Positions 26,571 to 36,044 of a DNA stretch of 64,000 nt are shown here, piece by piece. The DNA comes from an uncultured Oscillibacter sp. (GTDB lineage: Bacteria; Bacillota; Clostridia; Oscillospirales; Oscillospiraceae). Location: NCBI RefSeq assembly GCF_910584465.1, contig NZ_CAJUBK010000001.1, forward strand, positions 62,001-126,000, in the 5' to 3' direction. The notes under the pieces were generated by a model. The model was given only the letters and a program-made list of their open reading frames with translations, ran no database searches and was not told where the DNA came from. The translations under genes and the position numbers were made by a program. The first letter of the stretch is position 1. Every line of letters starts with the position of its first letter.

Positions 26571-27883
26571 GCGCCCGCAGGGAGGCGCTGTCCGTCCTGA
26601 CGGCCTGCCGCGTGCGGGGGGCCTGGGCGGATGCGGCGCTGGGCCCCCGCCTGGCGGGGCTCTCTCCCGCCGACGCGGGGCTGTGCAGCCGGATCGTCTA
26701 CGGGGTCATCCAGAACGAGGCCCTGCTGGACTTCTACCTCTCCCGGTACTGCACCCAGAAGCTGGAGCGCCTCCAGCCGCCGCTGGCGGACATCCTGCGG
26801 ATCGGGGCCTATCAGATCTTGTTCCTGGACCGGGTGCCGGACAGCGCCGCCGTCCATACGTCGGTGGAGCTGGCGAAGGATGCGGGCAGGGGACCGGCGG
26901 CGGGCCTGGTCAACGCCGTCCTCCGGCGGCTGAGCCGGGAGAAGGGGGCGCTGCCCGCCATCCCGGACCGGGACGAGGCGGGCTACCTCTCCATCCGCTA
27001 CAGCCATCCCAAGTGGCTGGTGAAGCGGCTGCTGGCCCTGCTGGGCCGGGAGGAGGCGGAGGCGTTCTTGGCCGCCGGCAACAGCCAGCCCCCTATGGCC
27101 GCTCAGGTGAACACCTGCCGTTCCTCCGCCGGCGCGGCCCGCAGGGCCCTGGAGGACGAGGGCGTCCGGGTGGAGGAGCATCCCTGGCTGCCGGACTGCC
27201 TGCTGCTCTCCGGCACGGGGGACCTGGAGCGGCTGGCGGCCTTCCGGGACGGGGCCGTCTATATACAGGACCCTGCGGCCCGCCTCGCGGTGCTGGCGGC
27301 GGACCTGCGGCCCGAGAGCCGGGTGCTGGATGTCTGCGCCGCCCCGGGCGGCAAATCCTTCGCCGCCGCCATCGCCATGGGGGGGCAGGGGGAGATCCTC
27401 GCCTGCGACCTCCACGAGAACAAGCTCCGGCGCATCCAGGAGGGCGCGGCCCGGCTGGGCCTGGGGTGCATCCGCACCGCGGCCGCCGACGGGCGGGCCT
27501 TCCGGGAGGAGTGGCGGGACGCCTTCGACCTGGTCCTGGTGGACGCGCCCTGTTCCGGGCTGGGCATCCTCCGCAAGAAGCCGGACATCCGGCGGAAGGG
27601 GGCGGACAGCCTCTTCGCCCTGCCGGTGATCCAGAGCGCCATCCTGGAGAACGCCGCGCGGTATGTCCGCCCCGGCGGGACGCTGGTCTACGCCACCTGC
27701 ACCATCCTGCCGGAGGAGGACGAAGAGGTGACGGACGCCTTCCTGGGGCTCCACCCGGGCTTTTCCCGGGAAAGCTTCGCTCTGCCGGGGCCCATCGGGG
27801 GGACGGAGGGCCAGGTGACGCTCTGGCCCCACCTCCACGGCACCGACGGTTTTTACATCTGCCGCATGACGCGGCGCGGTTGA
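26567..27883 (+). CDS. rsmB: 16S rRNA (cytosine-967-C5)-methyltransferase RsmB
   Basis: This 438-residue enzyme has an N-terminal NusB-like RNA-binding domain (about 1-140) and a C-terminal SAM methyltransferase domain. The SAM motif is VLDVCAAPGGKS at about residue 257, and the catalytic cysteines lie in VDAPCSGLG and VYATCTILPEE. It overlaps the metallopeptidase gene by 4 bases and is followed 12 bases later by rlmN. Confidence 0.94.
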   Translation: MSARREALSVLTACRVRGAWADAALGPRLAGLSPADAGLCSRIVYGVIQNEALLDFYLSRYCTQKLERLQPPLADILRIGAYQILFLDRVPDSAAVHTSVELAKDAGRGPAAGLVNAVLRRLSREKGALPAIPDRDEAGYLSIRYSHPKWLVKRLLALLGREEAEAFLAAGNSQPPMAAQVNTCRSSAGAARRALEDEGVRVEEHPWLPDCLLLSGTGDLERLAAFRDGAVYIQDPAARLAVLAADLRPESRVLDVCAAPGGKSFAAAIAMGGQGEILACDLHENKLRRIQEGAARLGLGCIRTAAADGRAFREEWRDAFDLVLVDAPCSGLGILRKKPDIRRKGADSLFALPVIQSAILENAARYVRPGGTLVYATCTILPEEDEEVTDAFLGLHPGFSRESFALPGPIGGTEGQVTLWPHLHGTDGFYICRMTRRG

Positions 27884-27895
27884 TTCGAGGCATGT

Positions 27896-28927
27896 ATGTT
27901 CGATCTGAGATCTATGTCCCTCCCGGAGCTGCGGGAGGCCCTCCAAGGGATGGGGGAGCCCGCCTTCCGGGGCCGGCAGGTCTTCTCCTGGCTCAGCCGG
28001 GGCGCGGGCTCCTTCGACGAGATGTCGGACCTCCCCATCCCCCTGCGGGAGCGTCTGCGGGAGACCTGTACGCTGGGCGTCCCCAAGGCGGTCCGCCGGC
28101 AGGTGTCTGCGAAGGACGGCACCATCAAATATCTCTGGGAGCTGGCGGACGGCAACTGCATCGAGTCCGTCCTGATGCGCTACCGCCACGGGAACACCGT
28201 TTGCATCTCCTCCCAGGTGGGCTGCCGGATGGGCTGCGCCTTCTGCGCGTCCACCATCGCCGGGAAGGTCCGGGACCTGACGCCAGGCGAGCTGCTGGAG
28301 CAGGTGATCTTCGTCCAAAAGGACTCCGGCGCCCCCATCTCCAACATCGTGCTGATGGGCATCGGTGAACCGATGGACAACCTGGACGCCGTGCTGAAGT
28401 TCCTGGAGATCGTGAACCACCCCGACGGGCTGAACATCGGGATGCGGCACATCTCCCTCTCCACCTGCGGCGTGATCCCCGGCATCCGCCGCCTGGCGGA
28501 GCTGGAGCTGCAGCTGACGCTGTCCGTCTCCCTCCACGCGCCGGACGGCGAGACCCGCTCCAAGCTCATGCCCGTGGACCGGGCCTATAGCGTGGAGGAG
28601 CTGTTCGCCGCCTGCCACGACTATTTCCGCAGGACCGGGCGGCGGATCTCCTTCGAGTACGCCATGATCGACGGCGTGAACGACCGGGACTGGCAGGCGG
28701 ACCTCATCGCGGAGCGTCTGCGGGGGATGCCGGGCCACGTGAACCTGATCCCGCTGAACGACGTGGCGGAGAGCCCCTTCCGGCCCTCCCGCCGGACGGC
28801 GGCGTTCCAAAAGCGCCTGGAGTCCCACGGCGTCACCGCCACGGTGCGGCGGAGCCTGGGCGGAGATATAGACGCCGCATGCGGACAGCTCCGCAGGAAG
28901 GCAGAGAAAGGGGAGTATCCTCAATGA
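27896..28927 (+). CDS. rlmN: Dual-specificity 23S rRNA/tRNA adenine-C2 methyltransferase RlmN
   Basis: This 343-residue radical-SAM enzyme methylates A2503 of 23S rRNA and A37 of some tRNAs. The iron-sulfur motif CxxxCxxC is in GCRMGCAFCAST at about residue 112. MGIGEPMDN and the HISLSTCGVIPGI segment are family-typical, and the second catalytic Cys near the C-terminus lies in VRRSLGGDIDAACGQL. It overlaps prpC by 4 bases. Confidence 0.96.
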   Translation: MFDLRSMSLPELREALQGMGEPAFRGRQVFSWLSRGAGSFDEMSDLPIPLRERLRETCTLGVPKAVRRQVSAKDGTIKYLWELADGNCIESVLMRYRHGNTVCISSQVGCRMGCAFCASTIAGKVRDLTPGELLEQVIFVQKDSGAPISNIVLMGIGEPMDNLDAVLKFLEIVNHPDGLNIGMRHISLSTCGVIPGIRRLAELELQLTLSVSLHAPDGETRSKLMPVDRAYSVEELFAACHDYFRRTGRRISFEYAMIDGVNDRDWQADLIAERLRGMPGHVNLIPLNDVAESPFRPSRRTAAFQKRLESHGVTATVRRSLGGDIDAACGQLRRKAEKGEYPQ

Positions 28928-29655
28928 TGAACATATGGACCATGACCGATACCGGCCTCGTCCGCAAAGAGAACCAGGACGCCTACGCGGTGCAGACCGT
29001 GTTCGGCCATACGATCTGCGTGGTCTGCGACGGGATGGGCGGCGCCGCCGGCGGCCGGCTGGCCAGCCGCATCGCCGTGGAGACCTTTTCCGCGGAGATG
29101 GAGAAGCGCCTCTCCGCCGGCGCGAAGCCGGACCGCCTGCGGGAGGTCTCCGTGGTGGCGGTGGCCCTGGCCAACCGCGCCGTGCGGGAGGCCGCCCGGA
29201 GCTCGGAGGAATACCGCAGCATGGGGACCACCCTGGTCTCCGCCGTCTCCTTCGACGGCGGCGTGGTCATCGCCAACGTGGGAGACAGCCGGGCCTATCA
29301 CATCAGCCGGGACCGCATCGTCCAGGTGACCCGCGACCACTCCCTGGTGGAGCACATGCTGGAGCGGGGGGACATCACCGCGGAGGAGGCCCGCCGCCAC
29401 CCCAACCGGAACCTGATCACCCGGGCCCTGGGGCCGGACATCGACCCGGAGTGCGACTGCTACACCTGCCAGCTCTCTCCGGGGGACTTCCTCCTTTTGT
29501 GCACCGACGGACTGGTCAACACCGTGACGGACCAGGAGATCATGGCGGAGGTCCTCCGGGGCGACACGGAGACCTGCATGGACCGTCTGCTGGCCATCTC
29601 CAAGGGCCGGGGCGCGCCGGACAACGTCACCGTCGTTTTGGCGAGGGAACCGTAA
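28924..29655 (+). CDS. prpC: PP2C-type Ser/Thr protein phosphatase PrpC
   Basis: This 243-residue phosphatase is the partner that reverses PrkC phosphorylation. Metal-binding motifs are VRKENQDAY, VCDGMGGAAGG, ANVGDSRAYHI and APDNVTVVLA. The start at 28924 overlaps the rlmN stop (ATGA); a second ATG follows directly. The prpC-prkC-rsgA order is conserved in Firmicutes. Confidence 0.96.
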   Translation: MMNIWTMTDTGLVRKENQDAYAVQTVFGHTICVVCDGMGGAAGGRLASRIAVETFSAEMEKRLSAGAKPDRLREVSVVAVALANRAVREAARSSEEYRSMGTTLVSAVSFDGGVVIANVGDSRAYHISRDRIVQVTRDHSLVEHMLERGDITAEEARRHPNRNLITRALGPDIDPECDCYTCQLSPGDFLLLCTDGLVNTVTDQEIMAEVLRGDTETCMDRLLAISKGRGAPDNVTVVLAREP

Positions 29656-29670
29656 GGGAGGAGGAGCTGT

Positions 29671-31671
29671 ATGGATCAATACATCGGGAAGATGCTGGAC
29701 AACCGCTATGAGATCCTGGAGCGCATCGGCACCGGGGGCATGGCCGTGGTCTATAAGGCGAAATGCCACCGGCTCAACCGCCTCGTCGCGCTGAAGATCT
29801 TGAAGAGCGATCTGGCCCAGGACGAGGATTTCCGCCGCCGCTTCAACGCGGAGTCCCAGGCCGTCGCCCAGCTGTCCCACCCCAACATCGTGTCGGTCTA
29901 CGACGTGAGCCGGGGCGGCGACACGGAATATATCGTCATGGAGCTGATCGACGGCATCACGCTCAAGCAGTATATGCAGAAGCGGGGCCAGCTGAACTGG
30001 CGGGAGTCCCTGCACTTCATCACCCAGATCATGCGGGGCCTCAGCCACGCCCACAGCCGGGGCATCGTCCACCGGGACATCAAGCCCCAAAACGTCATGG
30101 TCCTCCGGGACGGCAGCGTGAAGGTGGCCGATTTCGGCATCGCCTGCCTGGAGAACTCCGCCCAGACCCTGACCCAGGAGGCCCTGGGCTCCGTCCATTA
30201 TATCTCGCCGGAGCAGGCCAGGGGGGAGCGGACCGATTCCCGCAGCGATATCTACTCCGCCGGCGTGGTGATGTACGAGATGCTCACCGGGCGGCTGCCC
30301 TTCGAGGGGGACTCCGCCGTGTCCGTGGCCATCCAGCACCTCAGCTCCGTGCCCCTGGCCCCCCGGGAGCTGAACAAGGAGATCCCGGTCCAGCTGGAGC
30401 TGATCTGCATGAAGGCCATGACGCCGGCCCTGGAGCGGCGCTACGCCTCCGCCGACGCCATGATCGCCGACCTGGAGGATTTCCGGAAGGACCCCAACAT
30501 CGATCTGGACTTCACCATGATGGACCTCCGCCCGGAGGAGCCGGTGGAGCCCACCCAGCCCATCCGCACCTATGACCGGACGCTCCACCCGACGCCGAAG
30601 GGCCGGGAGCCGGAGCGGCCCCGTGAGCGCCGCCGGGAGTATGAGGACGACTACGACTACGATCCGCCCCGGCGGGGCGGAGGCGCCGGGGTGAAGATCC
30701 TGGTCGGCGTGGCCGTCATGCTGGCGCTGGCGCTGGCCGTCGTGCTGGTCAAGACCATGTCGGATTCCATCGCCCAGCCCCAGGCGCCGGTGACCTACCC
30801 CGTGCCCTCCCTGCTGGGCTACACCCTGGAGCAGGCCGGCGATCTGACCGGCGTGAAGGACATCTTCACCCTGGTGGAGAAGGGCAGCGAGTTCAGCGAG
30901 GAATATCCTGCGGGGACCATCGCCCGGCAGGATCCCGCGGAGGGCCGGCACCAGAAGGGCGACAACCTGACCATCAGCGTCTGGATCAGCGCCGGGGAGG
31001 ACACCGGCGAGATGGTGGATGTGGTGAACGACACCGTGCCCCAGGCGAAGGCGCGGCTGAAGAGCCTGGAGGAGAAATACGGGCTGGAGATCGTCAGCGA
31101 TGAAGCGGATATGGAGTTCAGCGACGAGTACACCGAGGGCTATATCATCCGCAGCGAGCCCGCCGAGGGGGAGCCGCTGAAAAACGGCGACACCGTCCGC
31201 CTCATCGTCAGCAAGGGGCCGGAGAAGAAGCCCGTGGCGGTGCCCCGTTTCGTGGGGATGCAGATCGACGAGGCCCTGCGGTCCCTGGTGGACACCTGGC
31301 ACCTGACCTGTACGGAGGCCGACATCGAATATGTGGAGAGCGCGGAGGAGCCCAACAGCATCATCTGGCAGAGCATCGATCCCGCCACGACCGTGACCGA
31401 ATGGGACACCATCAAGTTCCAGGTCAGCGGGGGCATCACCGTCAAAGAGGTCGGGATCACCATCACTCTGCCGCAGGATGACCGCACCACCGTCCAGGTG
31501 GATGTCTACGTGGGCGACGAGGCGGATCCCCAGTATTCGGAGCGGGTCAGCTGCGCCGACGGGACCGTTTTCACGAACCCGCCGCTCAAGGGCTCCGGCA
31601 CTCAGACGGTCAAGATCTATTTCGACGGCGTGCTGGATCAGAGCCAGATCCAAGACGTGCAGTTCAGCTGA
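29671..31671 (+). CDS. prkC: PASTA-domain Ser/Thr protein kinase PrkC
   Basis: This 666-residue membrane kinase has an N-terminal kinase domain (glycine loop GTGGMAVVYKA, catalytic HRDIKPQNVM, DFG), a disordered Arg/Asp/Tyr-rich juxtamembrane linker at about 290-335, a membrane segment at about 340-363 and three extracellular PASTA repeats (starting near YPVPSLLGY, GEMVDVVND and KPVAVPRFVGM). A beta-rich C-terminal domain follows. PASTA repeats bind muropeptides; in spore formers PrkC triggers germination in response to them. Confidence 0.95.
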   Translation: MDQYIGKMLDNRYEILERIGTGGMAVVYKAKCHRLNRLVALKILKSDLAQDEDFRRRFNAESQAVAQLSHPNIVSVYDVSRGGDTEYIVMELIDGITLKQYMQKRGQLNWRESLHFITQIMRGLSHAHSRGIVHRDIKPQNVMVLRDGSVKVADFGIACLENSAQTLTQEALGSVHYISPEQARGERTDSRSDIYSAGVVMYEMLTGRLPFEGDSAVSVAIQHLSSVPLAPRELNKEIPVQLELICMKAMTPALERRYASADAMIADLEDFRKDPNIDLDFTMMDLRPEEPVEPTQPIRTYDRTLHPTPKGREPERPRERRREYEDDYDYDPPRRGGGAGVKILVGVAVMLALALAVVLVKTMSDSIAQPQAPVTYPVPSLLGYTLEQAGDLTGVKDIFTLVEKGSEFSEEYPAGTIARQDPAEGRHQKGDNLTISVWISAGEDTGEMVDVVNDTVPQAKARLKSLEEKYGLEIVSDEADMEFSDEYTEGYIIRSEPAEGEPLKNGDTVRLIVSKGPEKKPVAVPRFVGMQIDEALRSLVDTWHLTCTEADIEYVESAEEPNSIIWQSIDPATTVTEWDTIKFQVSGGITVKEVGITITLPQDDRTTVQVDVYVGDEADPQYSERVSCADGTVFTNPPLKGSGTQTVKIYFDGVLDQSQIQDVQFS

Positions 31672-31672
31672 T

Positions 31673-32557
31673 ATGACGGGACGCATCCAAAAAGCCCTCA
31701 GCGGCTTCTATTATGTGGACGTCGGGGAGGGGACCGTCCTGACCTGCCGGGCCAGGGGGAGGTTCCGGAAAGAGGGGATCTCCCCCCTGGTGGGGGACCG
31801 GGTGGAGGTCCGGGAGCTGGGCGGCGGGGAGGGCCTCGTGGAAGCGGTCCTCCCCAGGCGGAACGCCTTCGCCCGGCCCGCCGTGGCCAACATCGACCGG
31901 TTGGTGGTCATCGCCTCCAACGCGGTCCCCAAGACGGACCCCTTCCTCATCGACCGGGTGGCCGCCATCGCCGCCTTGAAGGGCTGTCAGGTCATCGTGC
32001 TGCTGAACAAGTGCGACCTGGACCCGGCGGAGGAGCTCTATGGCATCTACCGCGCCTCCGGCTTCCAGACCCTGCGGGTCAGCGCGGAGACCGGGGAGGG
32101 CCTGGAGGAGCTGAAGGGGGCGATCTCTGGGAAGCTGTCTGCCTTCACAGGGAACTCCGGCGTAGGGAAATCCAGCATCTTGAACGCGCTGGACCCCGGT
32201 CTCCGCCTGCCGGCGGGAGAGGTCAGCACCGCCCTGGGCCGGGGCCGCCATACCACCCGCCATGTGGAGCTGCACCGCCTGTCCTGCGGGGCGGAGGTGG
32301 TGGACACGCCCGGGTTCTCCTCCTTCGACACGGAGGAGCTGGACCTGGAGCTGAAGCGCCGCCTGCCGGAGACCTTCTTGGAGTTCGCCCCTTACTTGGG
32401 CGCGTGCCGCTTCGTGGGCTGCTCCCATACCCGGGAGCAGGGCTGCGCCGTGCTGGAGGCCCTGCGCCGGGGCGATATCCAGAAGAGCCGCCATGACAGC
32501 TACCTCCGCCTCTATGAAGAGCTGAAGCCCCTGCGGGAGTGGCAGGGGAAAAAGTGA
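31673..32557 (+). CDS. rsgA: Ribosome small-subunit-dependent GTPase A
   Basis: This 294-residue circularly permuted GTPase helps mature the 30S subunit. An N-terminal OB fold (about 1-65) is followed by G4 LLNKCDL, then G1 GNSGVGKSS and G3 DTPGF, the permuted order. A zinc-binding C-terminus reads CRFVGCSHTREQGC. It begins two bases after the prkC stop and is closed by a strong terminator. In Bacillus rpe and thiN follow; here they do not. Confidence 0.96.
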   Translation: MTGRIQKALSGFYYVDVGEGTVLTCRARGRFRKEGISPLVGDRVEVRELGGGEGLVEAVLPRRNAFARPAVANIDRLVVIASNAVPKTDPFLIDRVAAIAALKGCQVIVLLNKCDLDPAEELYGIYRASGFQTLRVSAETGEGLEELKGAISGKLSAFTGNSGVGKSSILNALDPGLRLPAGEVSTALGRGRHTTRHVELHRLSCGAEVVDTPGFSSFDTEELDLELKRRLPETFLEFAPYLGACRFVGCSHTREQGCAVLEALRRGDIQKSRHDSYLRLYEELKPLREWQGKK

Positions 32558-32594
32558 GACGCCGCCTCCGGGGACCGGGGCGGCGTCCTCTTTT
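32558..32594 (+). terminator. Intrinsic terminator after rsgA
   Basis: GACGCCGCC (32558-32566) pairs with GGCGGCGTC (32579-32587), followed by CTCTTTT. It ends the long yicC-to-rsgA run and isolates the sporulation genes that follow. Confidence 0.85.
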
Positions 32595-32650
32595 CACCAG
32601 GGACGGGCCCGCCGTATATACTGAGGAAGAAGGGAAGGAGGCGTGACGCA

Positions 32651-32827
32651 ATGGGTCGCGGAAATTGGGGCTGTGGAGGCCAGGGCGGCGGCAGCCGCCT
32701 GCTGGGCATATGCGCCGTCGCCCTGGGCGCGGGGATCTTGATCGCCGCGGTGTTCCCGGTGGGCGTGCTGATGTTCCTGGTCGCGTTCCTGCTGATCGGC
32801 TGCGGCTGCGCCTGCTGCCGGCGATGA
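32651..32827 (+). CDS. Small membrane protein next to spoVM
   Basis: This 58-residue protein is not recognised. After a short Gly-rich, Trp- and Cys-containing N-terminus it is almost wholly hydrophobic (LLGICAVALGAGILIAAVFP, then VGVLMFLVAFLLIGC), so two membrane passes or one long hairpin, and it ends [14 protein letters not shown] at 32635-32641 gives good spacing to the ATG. It lies 20 bases before spoVM, so a sporulation membrane role is possible by context only. Confidence 0.65.
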   Translation: MGRGNWGCGGQGGGSRLLGICAVALGAGILIAAVFPVGVLMFLVAFLLIGCGCACCRR

Positions 32828-32847
32828 GGACAGGGAGGAGGCGTCTT

Positions 32848-32916
32848 ATGAACATCGTCGTTTGGAAGTCCCCCAAAATGCTCCGGGGCATCCTGAAGAA
32901 GATCTTCAAGGTATGA
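32848..32916 (+). CDS. spoVM: Stage V sporulation protein SpoVM
   Basis: This 22-residue peptide matches SpoVM, the amphipathic helix that senses forespore membrane curvature and anchors SpoIVA. It reads VVWKSPKMLRGILKKIFKV after MNI, which aligns with the KxPKxLxGI core of Bacillus SpoVM (26 residues). A GGGAGGAGG site lies upstream. Location after the prpC-prkC-rsgA block is where spoVM lies in Bacillus, and sipL follows here. The C-terminus is a few residues shorter than in Bacillus. Confidence 0.88.
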   Translation: MNIVVWKSPKMLRGILKKIFKV

Positions 32917-32917
32917 G

Positions 32918-32946
32918 ACATATCCTTTCCCGGCGGTTCATACACT
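32918..32946 (+). promoter_or_regulatory. Sigma-E-type sporulation promoter for sipL
   Basis: ACATATCC (32918-32925), a 13-base spacer, then CATACACT (32939-32946). This matches the mother-cell sigma-E consensus (ATATT-like -35, CATACAnT -10, 13-15 spacing). It begins at the spoVM stop and points at sipL. Confidence 0.6.
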
Positions 32947-32990
32947 AGGACATGGATCTTATGGATCGCCGGGAAAGGAAGGAGCCCTTC

Positions 32991-34529
32991 ATGGAACTGG
33001 AATTGAAAAAAGTGTCCTTGGACACCTATGAAACGGGCGGGGAGCTGACCCTGACCCAAGAGGAGACGGCGGAGACCATCGTGCCGGACTACTGTCCCGA
33101 TATCGCCCGCATCATCGAGACCGACGGGAAGGTATACCTCCACAGCCGGGAACTGCGGGACGGGAAGGCGGAGATCTCCGGCACGGTCCGGGTCACCGTG
33201 CTCTACACCCCGGACGGTGAGAGCGGCGTCCGGACGCTGGAGTTCGCCATCCCCTTCACCGCCGAGAGCGACAGCCGGGCGCTGCCGGGCTGCCAGCACC
33301 TGACCGCCGAGACGGAGACGGAGTTTTTGGAAGCCCGGATGCTGAACCCCCGGAAGATCTTCACCCACTGCAAGCTGGTGACGCGTCTGACCGGCTATCA
33401 GCGCAAGCCCCTGGAGTTCTGCACGGACACGGAGGCGGAGCCGGGGCTCCAGGTGGAGAAGCGGCAGGAGGGACAGCACGCGATCCTCCTGACCCACATC
33501 GCCGAGAAGGATTTCACCTTCACCGAGGAGGTGGACCTCTCCCCGGGACGGGAAGGCGCGGCGGAACTGCTGACCAGTCAGATCTCCAGCACCGTCACGG
33601 AGACGAAGATCGTGGGCAGCAAGCTGATCTTCAAGGGCATCTTCTCCATCAGCCTGCTCTACCGGGACAACGACGGCGCCTTCGCCTCCGCCGTTTCCGA
33701 GCTGCCCTTCTCCCAGATCATGGAGGTGGAGGGCGCCGCGGAGGGCGCCGCGGCCAGGCTGCAGCTGCAGCTCACGGGGACAGACCTCCAGATCGACGGC
33801 GACGACCCGGAGGGCCGGCAGATCGCGGTGACGCTGTACCTCCACGCCACGGCCCTCCTGCGGGAGGAGCAGGAGCTGACCCTGCTCAGCGACCTCTATT
33901 CCACGGCCTATGATATGACCTATGAGGCCGCGCCGCTGAACATCACCAGCTTCTGCGAGGATCTGACCCGCCGTCAGACCCTGCGGGAGGTCCTGGAGAT
34001 CGGCGTGGTGGCGGAGTCCATCCTGGCGCTGTCCGCCAAGTGCGGCGCGGTGTCCGTCAGCCGGGAGGGGAAGATGGCGGTGCTCCGGACCGGAGTGACC
34101 GTCCGGGCCATGTACCTGGACGAGGGCGGCGTGCCGCTGGTGGCGGAGCGGAGCATCGACGCCGGATGCCAGCTGGAGCTGCCGGAGGACTGCCGGATCG
34201 CCGCCAAGGCCGTCTGTGCCGAGGAGATCCAGGGGACCCTGGGGGACCGGGGGATCGAGGTCCGCTTCCCGGTGGACTTCCATGTGGAGGCGGCGACCAG
34301 GGTGAAGAAGGTCTGCGTCTCCGCCGCGAAGCTGGACGCGGAGACCGCCAAGGATCCCAGCGGCGCGCCGTCCCTGGTCCTGCGGTGCATCGGGCGGCAG
34401 GAGAGCGCCTGGGACCTGGCGAAGAAGTACAACACCACCATCGCCGCGATCCTCTCGGCCAACCAGCTGGAGGGGGAGGAGTCGATCCCCCAGGACCAGC
34501 TGCTGCTGATCCCGAGGAAACGGGCATGA
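32991..34529 (+). CDS. sipL: SipL-like SpoIVA-interacting protein (DUF3794 + LysM)
   Basis: This 512-residue protein matches SipL of Clostridioides difficile, which binds SpoIVA to tie the coat to the forespore. It has repeated DUF3794/SPOCS segments (for example EETAETIVPDYCPDIARII near the N-terminus, and ITSFCEDLTRRQTLREVLEI near 330) and a C-terminal LysM domain (residues about 460-512; ESAWDLAKKYNTTIAAILSA) that in SipL contacts SpoIVA. The ATG at 32991 has an AAGGAG site. Between spoVM and spoIVA it completes the coat basement set. Confidence 0.88.
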   Translation: MELELKKVSLDTYETGGELTLTQEETAETIVPDYCPDIARIIETDGKVYLHSRELRDGKAEISGTVRVTVLYTPDGESGVRTLEFAIPFTAESDSRALPGCQHLTAETETEFLEARMLNPRKIFTHCKLVTRLTGYQRKPLEFCTDTEAEPGLQVEKRQEGQHAILLTHIAEKDFTFTEEVDLSPGREGAAELLTSQISSTVTETKIVGSKLIFKGIFSISLLYRDNDGAFASAVSELPFSQIMEVEGAAEGAAARLQLQLTGTDLQIDGDDPEGRQIAVTLYLHATALLREEQELTLLSDLYSTAYDMTYEAAPLNITSFCEDLTRRQTLREVLEIGVVAESILALSAKCGAVSVSREGKMAVLRTGVTVRAMYLDEGGVPLVAERSIDAGCQLELPEDCRIAAKAVCAEEIQGTLGDRGIEVRFPVDFHVEAATRVKKVCVSAAKLDAETAKDPSGAPSLVLRCIGRQESAWDLAKKYNTTIAAILSANQLEGEESIPQDQLLLIPRKRA

Positions 34530-34530
34530 A

Positions 34531-34561
34531 AAGCGCGCGGGAGGAGATCTCCCGCGCGCTT
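34531..34561. terminator. Bidirectional terminator between sipL and the ABC operon
   Basis: Perfect 13-base arms (34531-34543 and 34549-34561, AAGCGCGCGGGAG type) with a 5-base loop. On the minus strand the stem runs into TTTT, so it best serves the ABC transporter operon; it also caps sipL. Confidence 0.75.
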
Positions 34562-34599
34562 CCCTCTGTGAAGCATATCTGCTTTATAGGATAGGCGTC

Positions 34600-35367
34600 T
34601 CAATCGTTCGAATACCGGGACAGGAACTGCCGGGTGCGCTCTTCCTTGGGATGGTCGATGACCTCCCGGGGGACGCCCTGTTCCACGATGACGCCGTCGT
34701 CCATGAAGATCACCTGGTCCGCCACGTCCCGCGCGAAGGCCATCTCGTGGGTGACGATGATCATGGTGGTCCGCTGTTCCGCCAGGGAGCGGATGACCCG
34801 CAGGACCTCCCCCGTGAGCTCCGGATCCAGGGCGGAGGTCGGCTCGTCGAAGCAGAGGATGTCCGGGTGCAGGGCCAGCGCCCGGGCGATGGCGACCCGC
34901 TGCTGCTGTCCGCCGGAGAGCTGGTGGGGGTAGTGGCCCTCCCGGTCGGCCAGGCCCATCTGGGCCAGCAGCTCCCGGCCCGCCTTGACGATGTCCTCCT
35001 TGTCCTCACCGCCCCGTTCTTTCGCCAGGAGCTCCCTGGCCAGGGTGACGTTCTGCAGGGCCGTATACTGGGGGAACAGGTTGAAGTTCTGGAACACCAA
35101 GCCGAAATGGAGGCGCTTTTTGCGGATCTCGCTCTCCAGCTGGGTCTTGGGGTCGGCGGCGTCGAAGAGCGTCTCGCCCTTCACGCAGATCCTGCCGTTG
35201 TCAGGACGCTCCAGGAAGTTCAGGCAGCGGAGGAGGGTCGTCTTCCCGGAGCCGGAGGAGCCGATGATGGACAGGGCCTGGCCCTCCTCCAGAGAGAAGC
35301 TGATGTCGGAGAGGACCTGCGTGGGACCGAAGTGCTTTTCGATGTGTCGGACTTCCAGGATGGACAT
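34600..35367 (-). CDS. Polar amino-acid ABC transporter ATP-binding protein
   Basis: This 255-residue ATPase is of the GlnQ/ArtP type. Walker A is [14 protein letters not shown], the signature [15 protein letters not shown], Walker [16 protein letters not shown], and the switch His is in [11 protein letters not shown]. It is the last gene of a three-gene minus-strand operon with permease and binding protein. The specific amino acid cannot be told from sequence. Confidence 0.93.
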   Translation of the reverse strand: MSILEVRHIEKHFGPTQVLSDISFSLEEGQALSIIGSSGSGKTTLLRCLNFLERPDNGRICVKGETLFDAADPKTQLESEIRKKRLHFGLVFQNFNLFPQYTALQNVTLARELLAKERGGEDKEDIVKAGRELLAQMGLADREGHYPHQLSGGQQQRVAIARALALHPDILCFDEPTSALDPELTGEVLRVIRSLAEQRTTMIIVTHEMAFARDVADQVIFMDDGVIVEQGVPREVIDHPKEERTRQFLSRYSND

Positions 35368-35379
35368 GTTGGGCCCCCC

Positions 35380-36018
35380 TTATTTGAAATAATCCAGCTT
35401 CTTTTCGAACTGGTCCAGCAGGACGGTCAGGATGCCGCTGAGGAAGAGGTAGAAGACCGCCGTATAGAACAGGGGCCAGATCAGGCCCTTTTTGATGTAC
35501 GTCTCGCCCATCCAGATCAGCTCATACACGGAGATGACCCGGACCAGGGAGGTATCCTTCACCAGGGTGATCATCTCGTTGCCCATGGGGGGGACGATGT
35601 GCTTGACCACCTGGAGCAGGGTGATCTTGAAAAAGATCTGGGACTGCGTCATGCCGAGGACCTGTCCCGCCTCGTACTGCCCCTGGGGGACGGATTGGAT
35701 GCCGCCCCGGTAGATCTCGGAGAAATAGCAGGCGTAGTTGACGGCGAAGGCCACCAGGGCCGCGGTGAACCTGGGGAGCAGGGGGAGGCCGAAGAGCAGG
35801 CCGGGCCCGTAGAAGATGATGAGGATCTGGATCATCAGCGGAGAGCCCCGGACGATCCAGACCACGGTCTGTACCAGCCAGCGCAGGGGGCGGAAGCGGC
35901 TCATGGAGCCGAAGCTGATGATCAGCCCCAGGGGCAGGGCGAAGAGCAGCGTGAGGAAGAAGAGCTTCAGCGTGGTGATCATGCCCTCCAGCAGGCTCAG
36001 GGTCACGGGGATAAACAT
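35380..36018 (-). CDS. Amino-acid ABC transporter permease
   Basis: This 212-residue permease has about five membrane segments and the HisM/GlnP-type coupling motif near NYACYFSEIYRGGIQSVPQGQYEAGQVLG, of which EIYRGGIQSVPQGQ is the EAA loop. It lies 12 bases before the ATPase gene and 69 bases after the binding-protein gene, with a hairpin in that gap. Confidence 0.9.
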   Translation of the reverse strand: MFIPVTLSLLEGMITTLKLFFLTLLFALPLGLIISFGSMSRFRPLRWLVQTVVWIVRGSPLMIQILIIFYGPGLLFGLPLLPRFTAALVAFAVNYACYFSEIYRGGIQSVPQGQYEAGQVLGMTQSQIFFKITLLQVVKHIVPPMGNEMITLVKDTSLVRVISVYELIWMGETYIKKGLIWPLFYTAVFYLFLSGILTVLLDQFEKKLDYFK

Positions 36019-36044
36019 GGGGACTCTCCTTTCAAAGCCGGGAA

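Noticed and set aside
28921..31686. A 921-codon minus-strand open frame opposite prpC-prkC
   Set aside because: Same antisense-shadow composition; prpC and prkC are unmistakable on the plus strand.
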